64,000 bases of DNA, from positions 124,001-188,000 of the forward strand of contig NZ_JADGEW010000001.1 of assembly GCF_016744155.1 (NCBI RefSeq). Reading direction: 5' to 3'. The translations under genes and the position numbers were made by a program. A model generated the notes under the pieces. It saw only the letters and a list, made by a program, of their open reading frames with translations, was not told where the DNA came from and made no database searches. This stretch comes from Amphritea sp. (GTDB lineage Bacteria > Pseudomonadota > Gammaproteobacteria > Pseudomonadales > Balneatricaceae). Positions within the stretch are counted from its first letter, which is position 1, and each line of letters begins with the position of its first letter. Of the stretch, positions 37,186-46,596 are shown piece by piece.

Positions 37186-38640
37186 ATGGAACTAAATAAT
37201 GTTGACTTGCTGCAGTCTCAATCATTCATCAACGGGCAGTGGTGTGGTGCTGAGAATGGCAAACTGTTTCTTGTTAAGAACCCTGCAACCGGGGACACTA
37301 TCGCGGAAGTAGCCGATCTTGATGCTGAGGATGTGACCAAGGCTATTAGCGCTGCAAACGATGCATGGGCCGGATGGCGAGCCCGAACGGGTAAGGAGCG
37401 CAGTGCTGTATTACGTTGCTGGTTTGATCTGATTATTGAAGCGCAGGATGATCTCGCGAAAATTATGACGACGGAACAAGGTAAACCCGTCAATGAGGCA
37501 CGCGGTGAAGTGCTTTACGGAGCCTCTTTTGTTGAGTGGTTTGCCGAAGAAGCTAAGCGACTTTATGGCGATATTATTCCTGCCCATGGCCGTGATAAGC
37601 GTTTGTTGGTGGTAAAACAATCAATTGGCGTTGCGGCAGCGATTACTCCCTGGAACTTCCCTATCGCTATGATTACCCGCAAAGTAGCGCCTGCGCTTGC
37701 GGCGGGCTGCCCGGTGGTTATTAAACCTTCTGAGCTTACGCCCTTGTCGGCGCTCGCTTTAGCTAAATTGGCACAAGAGGCTGGCTTTCCTGACGGAGTG
37801 TTTAATGTCATAACGTCAACCAATGCGCCAGAAGTGGGCCGTGTGCTCTGTTCAGATTCTCGCGTACGTAAACTTTCGTTTACTGGCTCTACACCTGTTG
37901 GCAAGCTATTAGCAGAACAGTGTGCCAGCAATGTTAAAAAGGTTTCCCTTGAGCTGGGAGGCAATGCACCCTTTATCGTGTTTGATGATGCCGATCTCGA
38001 TGCCGCGGTAGTTGGCGCCATCATTTCAAAGTTTCGCAATGCAGGGCAAACCTGTGTTTGCACTAATAGAATATTTGTACAGTCGGGTGTTTACGATGCC
38101 TTTACTGAGAAATTCTCTGTTGCTGTAGAAGCGCTGACGGTCGGTAATGGTTTTGAACAAGATGTCACCATTGGCCCATTAATCGACGAGCGGGCACTTA
38201 ATAAAGTACAGGCTCTGGTTGCGGATGCGCTAATTAATGGTGCAAAGATACTCACCGGTGGAGAGCAGTTCGAAGGCGTTACTAACGGTTATCGTCCGAC
38301 CATACTAAGCAATGTTGATAACACTATGCGGATTGCTCAGGAGGAAATTTTTGGTCCGGTTGCTACGTTGATTAGTTTTGAGTCAGAAAATGAAGTTATT
38401 GGAATGGCAAATGACACGCCGTTTGGACTGGCTGCATATTTCTATGCCCGGGATATTGGCCGCATATGGCGAGTATCAGAAGCGCTTGAGTACGGTATGG
38501 TAGGCATAAATGAAGGCCTTATCTCCACCGAGGTGGCACCTTTCGGAGGTATCAAAGAGTCTGGCCTAGGTCGGGAAGGTTCGAAGTACGGTATCGATGA
38601 CTATGTAGAGCTTAAATATCTTTGTATGGGTGTGAGTTGA
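37186..38640 (+). CDS. Aldehyde dehydrogenase, succinate-semialdehyde dehydrogenase type
   Basis: A 484-residue NAD(P)-dependent enzyme with TPWNFPIAMITRKVAPALAAGCPVVIKPSELTP, the catalytic Glu in LELGGNAPFIV and the catalytic Cys in GQTCVCTNR. The whole pattern, including GNGFEQDVTIGPLI and EVAPFGGIKESGLGREGSKYGIDDY, is that of GabD-type succinate-semialdehyde dehydrogenases. As last gene of the transporter operon it should oxidise the aldehyde made by the iron alcohol dehydrogenase. Together these suit 4-hydroxybutyrate or a related omega-hydroxyacid feeding into succinate. Confidence 0.92.
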   Translation: MELNNVDLLQSQSFINGQWCGAENGKLFLVKNPATGDTIAEVADLDAEDVTKAISAANDAWAGWRARTGKERSAVLRCWFDLIIEAQDDLAKIMTTEQGKPVNEARGEVLYGASFVEWFAEEAKRLYGDIIPAHGRDKRLLVVKQSIGVAAAITPWNFPIAMITRKVAPALAAGCPVVIKPSELTPLSALALAKLAQEAGFPDGVFNVITSTNAPEVGRVLCSDSRVRKLSFTGSTPVGKLLAEQCASNVKKVSLELGGNAPFIVFDDADLDAAVVGAIISKFRNAGQTCVCTNRIFVQSGVYDAFTEKFSVAVEALTVGNGFEQDVTIGPLIDERALNKVQALVADALINGAKILTGGEQFEGVTNGYRPTILSNVDNTMRIAQEEIFGPVATLISFESENEVIGMANDTPFGLAAYFYARDIGRIWRVSEALEYGMVGINEGLISTEVAPFGGIKESGLGREGSKYGIDDYVELKYLCMGVS

Positions 38641-38683
38641 TTGGGTTTTGATAAGTACTTGCTAGTTTTTCTTTGTTGAGACT

Positions 38684-38709
38684 TGCCCCTTTTACAGGGG
38701 CCTTTTTTT
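38684..38709 (+). terminator. Terminator of the ABC/dehydrogenase operon
   Basis: The stem GCCCC/GGGGC (38685-38689 and 38697-38701) with a 7-base loop is followed by seven T residues, about 45 bases after the aldehyde dehydrogenase stop. Confidence 0.85.
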
Positions 38710-38753
38710 GCCTATAGACATAGTTACTATACGGCACTACAGCGTTTTTTGAA

Positions 38754-40361
38754 TTACCCCTGCTGCTCATTAATGCTCAGTGCGATCGCTTCGGCTATTT
38801 TAATACCGTCGATCGCTGCGGACATAATACCACCGGCGTAACCGGCCCCTTCTCCCGCAGGGTATAAACCACGGGTGTTAATACTTTGCATATCATCGCC
38901 GCGCTTGATCGAGACCGGTGAAGATGTACGTGTTTCAACGCCGGTTAGTAGTGCATCACTCTTGGCAAAGCCTTTGATCTTCTTGTTAAATTCAGGGATC
39001 GCTTCACGGATCGCCTCAATACAGAAATCGGGTAGCGCCTTGGAGAGATCGGTCAGCTTAATGCCTGGCTTGAATGAAGGTTTAACCGTACCGATCTCTT
39101 CAGATGAAGCGCCTTTAAGAAAATCTCCCACTTTCTGGGCTGGAGCATCGTAATTCTCGCCGCCCATGAGGTAAGCGTTACTCTCTAACTGACGCTGAAG
39201 GTCTATCCCGGCTAATGGGTTGCCGGGATAATCGGAAGGATCGATCCCCACCACAATTGCGCTGTTGGCATTGCGTTCCTGACGGGAGTACTGGCTCATA
39301 CCGTTGGTAACCACCCGGCCTTCCTCTGACGTTGCAGCAACGACAGTACCGCCCGGGCACATACAGAAACTGTAAACTGAACGGCCACTTTTACAGTGAT
39401 GTACCAGCTTATAATCGGCTGCGCCAAGAATAGGGTGGCCAGCATTTTTACCGAAACGGGCCTGATCAATCAGTGATTGCTCGTGCTCGATTCGGAAACC
39501 GATAGAGAATGGTTTGGCTTCCATATAAACATTTTTGTCGAACAGCATTTGGAAGGTATCACGTGCGCTATGACCTATGGCCAGGGCGACATGATTAGAT
39601 TTGATAATTTCGCCATCCGCCAGGGTAATGCCGGTTACCTGGCCCTCTTCGATATGTAGATCATCTACCCGGGCGCTAAAACGGATCTCTCCGCCCATCT
39701 CGATAATTTTAGCGCGCATCTTTTCTACCATCGATACCAGTCTGAAAGTACCGATATGGGGCTTGCTAACATACATAATCTCTTCCGGCGCGCCGGCTTC
39801 GACAAACTCGGTCAGGACTTTACGGCCGTACTGTTTTGGATCTTTAATCTGTGTCCAGAGTTTACCATCGGAGAAAGTACCTGCGCCGCCCTCACCAAAC
39901 TGAACGTTGGATTCGGTATTCAGCTTTTTCTGTCGCCAGAAGCCAAAAGTGTCTTTAGTCCGTTCGCGTACCTCTTTACCCCGTTCAATGATCAAGGGTT
40001 TATAACCCATCTGTGCCAGTACAAGACCTGTCAGCAGACCGCAGGGACCAAAACCGATCACTAATGGGCGTTCTTGCAGATCGGTCGGTGCCTGAGCAAC
40101 GAACTTGTACTCCATATCCGGAGTGAGGCGAATCGATTGATTCCCCGCGTGCTTTTCCAGTAACTCATCGTTAATAGTGGTGTCGACATCGAGAGTATAG
40201 ATCAGGAATATGCTGTTCTTTTTACGGGCATCGTAGCCGCGACGACGAATCTCTACAGTGGTTAACTGCTCTGCTGTTATGTCGAGAGTCGTTAAAATGG
40301 TATCAGTAAAAGCCTGCTCATCATGATCCAGCGGCAGTTTAATATTTGAAAGACGTATCAT
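38754..40361 (-). CDS. FAD-dependent dehydrogenase of the COG2509 group
   Basis: This 535-residue flavoprotein has an N-terminal extension with a FDX-ACB/DUF-like fold (1-95), the dinucleotide-binding motif VIGFGPCGLLTGLVLAQMG and a GEGAGYAGGIMSAAIDGIKIAEA end segment that closes the FAD site. COG2509 proteins are widespread but have no established reaction. It stands alone, with the terminator of the metallo-hydrolase gene just upstream. No partner gene hints at a pathway. Confidence 0.88.
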   Translation of the reverse strand: MIRLSNIKLPLDHDEQAFTDTILTTLDITAEQLTTVEIRRRGYDARKKNSIFLIYTLDVDTTINDELLEKHAGNQSIRLTPDMEYKFVAQAPTDLQERPLVIGFGPCGLLTGLVLAQMGYKPLIIERGKEVRERTKDTFGFWRQKKLNTESNVQFGEGGAGTFSDGKLWTQIKDPKQYGRKVLTEFVEAGAPEEIMYVSKPHIGTFRLVSMVEKMRAKIIEMGGEIRFSARVDDLHIEEGQVTGITLADGEIIKSNHVALAIGHSARDTFQMLFDKNVYMEAKPFSIGFRIEHEQSLIDQARFGKNAGHPILGAADYKLVHHCKSGRSVYSFCMCPGGTVVAATSEEGRVVTNGMSQYSRQERNANSAIVVGIDPSDYPGNPLAGIDLQRQLESNAYLMGGENYDAPAQKVGDFLKGASSEEIGTVKPSFKPGIKLTDLSKALPDFCIEAIREAIPEFNKKIKGFAKSDALLTGVETRTSSPVSIKRGDDMQSINTRGLYPAGEGAGYAGGIMSAAIDGIKIAEAIALSINEQQG

Positions 40362-40374
40362 CTGATAAAAGCCC

Positions 40375-40399
40375 GAAAAAAGAGCGGCGAAAACCGCTC
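40375..40399 (-). terminator. Terminator of the metallo-beta-lactamase-fold gene
   Basis: On the minus strand the stem GAGCGG/CCGCTC with a 6-base loop (40382-40399) is followed by six T residues. It ends the transcript of the upstream hydrolase gene. Confidence 0.85.
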
Positions 40400-40481
40400 A
40401 TAAGTTACTTAGCTATAGTAAAGGGGGCATTTTACTGTATTTCTGCGGTGGATGCCGAAGAGTTTGATGAGGCTTTGTACC

Positions 40482-41411
40482 CTATTTTTTTGTATTGCTT
40501 GCTGCTGCAGGCTTGCGCATATATTTCCACTTTAGGCTGGAGTTTATGGCGCTCTCACCATGGGCCCGATGGGGCAATACCTTTAGAAGTTTTAGTTGTA
40601 CTTCTTTCCGGTCATCGGACACTTCAGCAAACTGCTTTGCCTTTTCATCGAAAAATAGGAGATAGCTGCGCAATTCAACCAGGTCTTGATTTGCCGAGAG
40701 CTCTCCATGGCCAGGCACAATTGTTTTAGCGTTCAGCGAGCTTATCAGATCAAGCGTTTTAACCCAGCCGGCCACGTCGGAGGCACCCATATTTGGATGG
40801 TAGTCATTGAATAAAACATCACCGGCAAAGACGATTTCCTGTTCCGGCAAATGGACAAATGCACTCCCTTGAGTATGTGAGTGGGTGTGGAAAACAATTT
40901 CGGGTTTAATACCGCCTAAATCGATAACCAACTTGTCTTGAAATGTCATATCTGGATAGGTAATACGGGTTCCTTGTGCCTGATCGGCGGTCAGTCCTGA
41001 CCAGCCATTGTCTAAAATCTTCTGTGACCACTTCTTCATATAAATATCAGCCATCTGATGAGAAATGATGGTTGCGCCTAATGCTGAAAAGTCAGCGTTG
41101 CCAAAGGTATGGTCCGAATGAAAATGGGTATTTAAAACATAGTGAATGGGTTTGTCAGTAATTTCACGAATCGCCTGAATAAACTCCTGAGCCCGCAGCG
41201 AAGATATCTGTGTATCGATGACCAAAACCGATTTGTCGCCAATAATAACACCTGCATTTGCGCCATAACTGTTATTGGGTGAGTAATCGGCTGTGCCTAA
41301 AAAGACATAGGCATTTTCTGATAGTTGGGTGAGTTTATTGACGGCCTGCGCCGTTTGAATCCAGAGCAGTGTTGCTGCTATTACGCATAGTTGTTTTATG
41401 AATGTTTTCAT
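40482..41411 (-). CDS. Exported metallo-beta-lactamase-fold hydrolase
   Basis: This 309-residue protein has a signal peptide (1-23, TAQA junction) and the metal motif HFHSDHTFGN, with further ligands in HTHSHTQGSA and FAGDVLFNDY. It is therefore a periplasmic Zn-dependent hydrolase of the beta-lactamase superfamily. It is closer to the SoxH/PQQ-relay type than to true class B beta-lactamases, but the substrate cannot be read. A GGAAG ribosome binding site precedes the ATG. The C-terminal tail after residue 280 is basic. Confidence 0.88.
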   Translation of the reverse strand: MKTFIKQLCVIAATLLWIQTAQAVNKLTQLSENAYVFLGTADYSPNNSYGANAGVIIGDKSVLVIDTQISSLRAQEFIQAIREITDKPIHYVLNTHFHSDHTFGNADFSALGATIISHQMADIYMKKWSQKILDNGWSGLTADQAQGTRITYPDMTFQDKLVIDLGGIKPEIVFHTHSHTQGSAFVHLPEQEIVFAGDVLFNDYHPNMGASDVAGWVKTLDLISSLNAKTIVPGHGELSANQDLVELRSYLLFFDEKAKQFAEVSDDRKEVQLKLLKVLPHRAHGESAINSSLKWKYMRKPAAASNTKK

Positions 41412-41536
41412 TTCAGCACTTCCTCAATAAAGCAAAACGATGACTTTATTTTTCAGCAGTACTTTATTTCAAACAATAAATTTCGCAGGTGTTTTTAGGT
41501 GGAACCCATTATTCAGTGTGACCGGCAGCAACAGAA

Positions 41537-41734
41537 TTAGCTGGCAGATGTCATACAGAGAGAAGGCTGTACGTGGATCTGAGGGCTTTTGTTTGTATCC
41601 TGAATAAACTGTTCGCCTACCTGAATCAGTTTTTCGCCGAGCTGAATAAAAGCTGGTGTGACTATCCAGACAGCTAATACACAGCACAGAGCTGGCATTA
41701 ATAATTTGTTTGTACAGCGTGCAGAGGTGATCAT
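41537..41734 (-). CDS. Small membrane or secreted protein, 65 aa
   Basis: I do not recognise a family. It has a hydrophobic N-terminal segment (about 10-31) followed by a short imperfect repeat (QLGEKLIQVGEQFIQ) that could form an amphipathic helix. The ATG has an AGGAG ribosome binding site about 10 bases upstream, overlapping the end of the XRE-regulator gene, 12 bases away. It is likely co-transcribed with that regulator. Confidence 0.5.
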   Translation of the reverse strand: MITSARCTNKLLMPALCCVLAVWIVTPAFIQLGEKLIQVGEQFIQDTNKSPQIHVQPSLCMTSAS

Positions 41735-41746
41735 GGAATTAAGCTC

Positions 41747-42355
41747 CTAATCAATCAATTCATCAAAACGGTATATCCGAACAGGGGGGCGACTTTGGAA
41801 TATTTGTTCACTTATAAACTGGCTTTGTGACACTGTATAGACCGCACCAGAGCTAAAAACCGGAACCACGGACGATTGGCTATAACCGGAAGATCCATCA
41901 TCGAAGGTTACGGGAGCTACATAATCGACACGGGCAATTTCCCCACTGTAGATCCCTATATCCCCCACTGGCACCATGTACCTTTCGTAAAAATCGTCCC
42001 CGACAAAGTGCCGTATAAGGGCACCTTTCATATCGTTACGACTGGCTTGAAAGCGCTCGGCGTAGCTGTCTGAAAGCTCGATTATTTTGGTGCCGGGTAT
42101 CGTGATGGTTGCTCGACCAAACGCAGATCGAACCATCCGAGTTGCCGCAACCAAGGCGCTGTCCTCTTTGGTCAGAAATAGGTCGCGCAAGCGCTTTTGA
42201 ATAGCCAGTGATGGAGTATCTTTACCCCGCTCCCAGCGTGAGATGGTTGTTTGGTCGACACTAAGAAGATAGGCCAGAGCATCTTGCTTTAGTCCATTCT
42301 CTTTACGGTATGTCTGTATTAAAAAAGGCCAGTCACTCATCAGAAACTTACCCAT
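41747..42355 (-). CDS. XRE-family transcriptional regulator with C-terminal sensor-like domain
   Basis: A 202-residue protein with an N-terminal Cro/C1 helix-turn-helix (10-65, LKQDALAYLLSVDQTTISRWERGKD) and a 130-residue C-terminal part with a PAS-like look. That part (GDIGIYSGEIARVDYVAPVTFDDGSS) has no protease motif that I can see. GAAG precedes the ATG at 42355; a second ATG five codons on is possible. It is followed by a small membrane protein gene. The YeeE-like transporter is divergent 180 bases away and may be its target. Confidence 0.82.
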   Translation of the reverse strand: MGKFLMSDWPFLIQTYRKENGLKQDALAYLLSVDQTTISRWERGKDTPSLAIQKRLRDLFLTKEDSALVAATRMVRSAFGRATITIPGTKIIELSDSYAERFQASRNDMKGALIRHFVGDDFYERYMVPVGDIGIYSGEIARVDYVAPVTFDDGSSGYSQSSVVPVFSSGAVYTVSQSQFISEQIFQSRPPVRIYRFDELID

Positions 42356-42534
42356 TGTACTTCTTGTGAACTTTAGACATTACAGGATTCAATCAGGGGA
42401 TAAAGTATCCTTTAGACGCAGGATTAGTGTGGTTATTTGACTCGCCTGTATGACTATACTGACTTCAATGTTCACTTTTCAGCTAGAAATCAGTCTAGGC
42501 TATTATGGTTAAAAGCCTATAAAGGTGAAATATA

Positions 42535-43461
42535 ATGGTTCTTTTCCTTGGCGCGTTGATGTTGGCTGTTCTGCTTGGCTATCTGGCTCAAAGCACTGGT
42601 CTGTGCATGGTACGGGGTATAAAAGAGTGGCTAGGGGGCAATCCGATGTTCATGCTGGCGATTCTTTTGTCAGGAGTGTGGGCTTGGGTGGCAGCATCTA
42701 CTGCTATCTTTATGGGTAACGCACCACCGTTTAAAGTATATGAGGCCAACGTTTGGTTTGCTCTGGGTGGCTTGTTGTTTGGTTTGGGTACCGCCTTTAA
42801 TCAGGGCTGTGGGGTATCGACGCTGAGCAAACTATCACGTGGCAATTTGCAGATGCTGGCTACTCTGACGGGTTGGATTATTGGTTGGTGTGCGTTGGCG
42901 AATTTAGAGATAGATACCGCCGTCACTGAGCTACCTGCGCCATCAATACCGGCCTATGCTGCCCTCTCTATTCTGTCTGTCGCTATCACTGTCTGGGCTC
43001 TGCTGGGGGACAAATTACGTAAAAAGCTCTGGCTTGGCATGATGGGAATAGGCCTGCTAGCTAGTTTTCTTTTCTTATATGAGCCCGGCTGGACGCCTAG
43101 TGGTCTGCTTCATGATCTGAGCGCTGCGGTTTTACATGGTGAGAGTACACGATGGCCGCTATCGCCAAGATACTATCTGTTACTCGCTTTGCTCGGCGGT
43201 ATGATTCTCGCGGCATGGCGGATTAAACAGTTTGATCTCCGCTCCCCACGGTGGAACGTCTGGTTGATACATTTGCTGGCGGGCGTTTTGATGGGGCTGG
43301 GTGCTGCCCTGGCAATGGGAGGCAATGATTCGCAGCTACTGCTTGCCCTGCCCGCATTCTCTCCGTCTGGTTTTGTGACTGTAGTATCTATGTTGATAGG
43401 CATCTTTCTGGGATTGAAGATCGATGCGAAATATATTTCTGTAGAAGATAGAAGCTGCTAA
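42535..43461 (+). CDS. YeeE/YedE-family (TsuA-like) sulfur-compound transporter
   Basis: This 308-residue membrane protein has about nine helices and the family motifs QSTGLCMVRGIKEWLGG and FNQGCGVSTLSKLSRGNLQMLATLTGWIIG. Those carry the conserved Cys residues that relay thiosulfate in the structurally known TsuA. The conserved Cys in GLCM and QGCG are present. No TusA/TsuB gene follows, and it stands alone. An AGGTGAAA ribosome binding site precedes the ATG. A sulfur-compound importer is the best guess. Confidence 0.85.
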   Translation: MVLFLGALMLAVLLGYLAQSTGLCMVRGIKEWLGGNPMFMLAILLSGVWAWVAASTAIFMGNAPPFKVYEANVWFALGGLLFGLGTAFNQGCGVSTLSKLSRGNLQMLATLTGWIIGWCALANLEIDTAVTELPAPSIPAYAALSILSVAITVWALLGDKLRKKLWLGMMGIGLLASFLFLYEPGWTPSGLLHDLSAAVLHGESTRWPLSPRYYLLLALLGGMILAAWRIKQFDLRSPRWNVWLIHLLAGVLMGLGAALAMGGNDSQLLLALPAFSPSGFVTVVSMLIGIFLGLKIDAKYISVEDRSC

Positions 43462-43520
43462 CTATCACTATCTTTTTTAAAAGCATAGATAAAGACTGGA
43501 AAAGTGAAGGAGATGGGGCC

Positions 43521-45185
43521 CTATTCCAGCCCCTCAATCACACCGCTTTGCAAAAGCTGGATACTGTTGGCTGCCGGTTCCTTTGGAAGTCCGGGCATAC
43601 GCATGATCTTGCCGGTCAGAATCACCAGAAAGCCTGCTCCGGCATTAATCTGAATCGCCCGAACGGTCACTTCAAAGTCCCGTGGTCTGCCATGAAGCTC
43701 CGGGTCATCTGACAGTGAACTTGGGGCTTTGGCGATACACACAGGCAGATGGGTCAGACCCAGTTGTTGAACTAGCTTGAGATCTTTCTCTGCATCTTTT
43801 GTAAAGGCGACATCATCTGCACCATACATCGTTTTACATACAGCTCGTACCTTCTCTAATACGGTTAAATCCAGGCTATATAGAGGTTTAAAGGGTTTGT
43901 TCTGTGTTACTGAATTGATAACTGCTTTGGCCAGTTCAATGGCCCCTTTACCGCCATCGGCATGGTGGGTTGTTTCCGCAAAGGCGACGCCATGTTCGAG
44001 ACAGCGATTACGAATAATCGCTACTTCTGCATCGGTGTCGGTGGCAAATCGGTTAAGCGCCACCACGGGTTGCTTATTGAATATCGCGACACTTTCAATG
44101 TGCTTATCCAGATTCCCCAACCCTTGTGTCACCGCTGTAAGATCTTCGGCTTCCAAGGTGTTTTTCAGCTTACCACCGTGCATTTTTAATGCCCGAACGG
44201 TGGTTACCAGCACCACTGCATCCGGATCTAAATTCGCTACTCGGCATTTGATATCGAAGAACTTTTCGGCGCCCAGATCGAAGCCGAAACCCGCTTCAGT
44301 GATTGCCCAGTCTGCATACTGCATCGCCATCCGGGTAGCGATAACGCTGTTGCACCCGTGAGCGATGTTGGCAAAAGGGCCTCCATGAACAAAGGCTGGA
44401 GTGCCCTCAAAGCTTTGTACCAGATTGGGTTGTAGCGCATCCCGTAACAGCGCCATCATCGCCCCGGTAATCTGTAACTGTGCGGCATAAACCGGCTCGC
44501 TCGCATAGGTATAGCCGATCAAAGTGCGATCAAGACGCTGTTTCAGATCCTCAGCGTTTTCGGCCAGGCAGAGCATCGCCATCACTTCTGAGGCGGCGGT
44601 AATATCGAAGCCGCCTTCCCGCGGAATTCCCTGCATCTTTCCGCCGAGGCCGAGGACGATGTTGCGCAGACTGCGGTCGTTCATATCCATAACCCGGCGC
44701 CAGACAATCTGCCGGGGGTCGATGCCTAACAAGTTGCCCTGGTAGATGTGGTTATCGAGGGCTGCCGACACTAGGTTATTAGCGCTGGTGATGGCATGAA
44801 AATCACCGGTAAAGTGCAGATTGATGCGGTCGGCAGGCATTATCTGACTATAGCCCCCGCCAGTCGCTCCCCCTTTCATTCCGAGGCAAGGCCCTAGCGA
44901 GGGTTCACGTAGCGCCATGCATACCGACTCGTTCAGCTGTGAAAACGCCTGAGCCAGACCAATCGTTGTGGTGGTTTTACCTTCCCCGGAGGGGGTGGGT
45001 GTCGTAGCAGAAACAAGAATTAGCTTGCCTGGTTTCCTATTGTTCTGGGTTAGCGCCTTTAGATCTACCTTGGCGATATCCCGACCATAAGGGTGGAGGT
45101 AGTCACTATCAATTCCCAGTTTCTCACTGATTTCAGCAATAGGCAGGGGGCTGAACTGTAGAGCGATCTCGACATCTGTGGCCAT
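43521..45185 (-). CDS. fhs: Formate-tetrahydrofolate ligase
   Basis: A 554-residue enzyme that makes 10-formyl-THF from formate, ATP and THF. The P-loop-like TPTPSGEGKTTTTIGL, REPSLGPCLGMKGGATGGGYSQ and PAFVHGGPFANIAHGCNS are diagnostic, and the length is normal. It feeds one-carbon metabolism in the cytosol. A GGAG ribosome binding site precedes the ATG at 45185. No folD or glyA gene is beside it. Confidence 0.97.
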   Translation of the reverse strand: MATDVEIALQFSPLPIAEISEKLGIDSDYLHPYGRDIAKVDLKALTQNNRKPGKLILVSATTPTPSGEGKTTTTIGLAQAFSQLNESVCMALREPSLGPCLGMKGGATGGGYSQIMPADRINLHFTGDFHAITSANNLVSAALDNHIYQGNLLGIDPRQIVWRRVMDMNDRSLRNIVLGLGGKMQGIPREGGFDITAASEVMAMLCLAENAEDLKQRLDRTLIGYTYASEPVYAAQLQITGAMMALLRDALQPNLVQSFEGTPAFVHGGPFANIAHGCNSVIATRMAMQYADWAITEAGFGFDLGAEKFFDIKCRVANLDPDAVVLVTTVRALKMHGGKLKNTLEAEDLTAVTQGLGNLDKHIESVAIFNKQPVVALNRFATDTDAEVAIIRNRCLEHGVAFAETTHHADGGKGAIELAKAVINSVTQNKPFKPLYSLDLTVLEKVRAVCKTMYGADDVAFTKDAEKDLKLVQQLGLTHLPVCIAKAPSSLSDDPELHGRPRDFEVTVRAIQINAGAGFLVILTGKIMRMPGLPKEPAANSIQLLQSGVIEGLE

Positions 45186-45299
45186 AACAGGCTCCTTAGT
45201 GATCAGTTATTTCGCTACTGTTCATTAAACATGGGAATAAATAGGGGCAGAGTCAATCTATACAGTGATTTTATTTTCTGATGTTGAGTGTTGAAGTCA

Positions 45300-46496
45300 T
45301 TAAGCTTGATTGCTTAACGATGCAGTGGGTAGTGCTGCTTGGTGTTCAATTCGTTGGGCGACAATTAAGGCAATGCTGCCGGCCAGCATGATAACCAGCG
45401 TCAAAATCAGACCGTTGTTAAAGTTACCGTAATACTCTGCCATATAGCCCACGATAGCGGGAGCGATGACCTGAGCGATACCATAACTGAAGGTTAGTCG
45501 ACTCATCGGTTTTGATGGGTTGTCAGGGAATAGGCGTCCAACCATCGACAGCATCATGCTGACGATGCCGATAAAACTGGCACCATAGATCAATGCGCTG
45601 AGAATGACGGCGGCTAAATCCTGGCTGAGCAGCAGAATCAGTATACTCAGGGCGTTAAGGAAGTAGGCAATAAACAGCGCTTGCCACTGGCCGGTGGTGT
45701 TGATGATTTTATCCCATAGGGCGCTCGCTGGAGCACAACTGATTCCGGCAACCAGCCAGATCATCCAGCCTTGTCCTGCTAATGCTTCGATGCTCTCGGC
45801 AATCGTAATCAGGAAGGTAGCCGAGATAACATAACCGGCCCCGGCGCAGAAATAGGCCAGCTGTAGCACCGGCATAAAGCTTGAAGGCAGAGAACTGTGT
45901 TTTGTGCAGTGTTTAGCCAGAGGCTGTTCAACACTGAAATCGGGTAGCCAGAACCATACAGGTATGATTAATACTAAGGTAACTGCGCTATACACCAGCC
46001 ACTGTTGGTCCCAGCTGAAGTTATCTTTGATGATAACGGCAAGAATAGCCGTGATAACGATGCCGATGCCTAAGCCTGAAAAAAAGATGCCGAGTTCAGC
46101 TTTATGGTTACGTTTCATTAGCCAGTGCATCAGTAAACCACCGCCAAGTAGCATGCCGGCGGCACTGCTCAAGCCCGACAGATAACGCAGCAGATACCAA
46201 ATTGGCTCTAGCGTGGTCAGTGCCATCGCCATGCTGGTCAATACAGCGGTTAGCAGTCCAACTTTATACAGGCGGGCTTTTAGCGCCAGACTGTGGATAA
46301 AAGAGATCAGCAATGCGCCACTGAGATACCCTGCATAGTTAGCGGCAGCCAGATAGCCGGCGACCGATTCACTCATCCCTGTTCCCCGGGCCATTTCAGG
46401 AATCATCGGAGTGTAGGCAAAACGGGCGATGCCGATGGTCGCGACTACCCCTAAAACACAGGTCAGTAGCATTCGGAATTTACTGATTTCGGGCAT
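45300..46496 (-). CDS. MFS transporter, YbfB/YjiJ family
   Basis: A 398-residue, 12-helix transporter. The N-terminal RFAYTPMIPEMARGTGMSESVAGYLAAANYAGYLSGAL is characteristic of YbfB/YjiJ (DUF1228) members, which are probable drug or metabolite exporters with unknown substrates. It is divergent, across 100 bases, from an AraC-type regulator that probably controls it. Confidence 0.9.
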   Translation of the reverse strand: MPEISKFRMLLTCVLGVVATIGIARFAYTPMIPEMARGTGMSESVAGYLAAANYAGYLSGALLISFIHSLALKARLYKVGLLTAVLTSMAMALTTLEPIWYLLRYLSGLSSAAGMLLGGGLLMHWLMKRNHKAELGIFFSGLGIGIVITAILAVIIKDNFSWDQQWLVYSAVTLVLIIPVWFWLPDFSVEQPLAKHCTKHSSLPSSFMPVLQLAYFCAGAGYVISATFLITIAESIEALAGQGWMIWLVAGISCAPASALWDKIINTTGQWQALFIAYFLNALSILILLLSQDLAAVILSALIYGASFIGIVSMMLSMVGRLFPDNPSKPMSRLTFSYGIAQVIAPAIVGYMAEYYGNFNNGLILTLVIMLAGSIALIVAQRIEHQAALPTASLSNQA

Positions 46497-46596
46497 GCTA
46501 AATTCTCAAATTTGTAGAGATCTATAGATTAACGGGTGTAGTTTTTGTTGTCTTTCTATAAAATGACAGAATGTATATAAAACCAGACAGTAAGTT

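Noticed and set aside
40346-40729. Plus-strand frame of 127 aa across the hydrolase end and terminator
   Set aside because: It runs antisense through a terminator and the metallo-hydrolase coding sequence.
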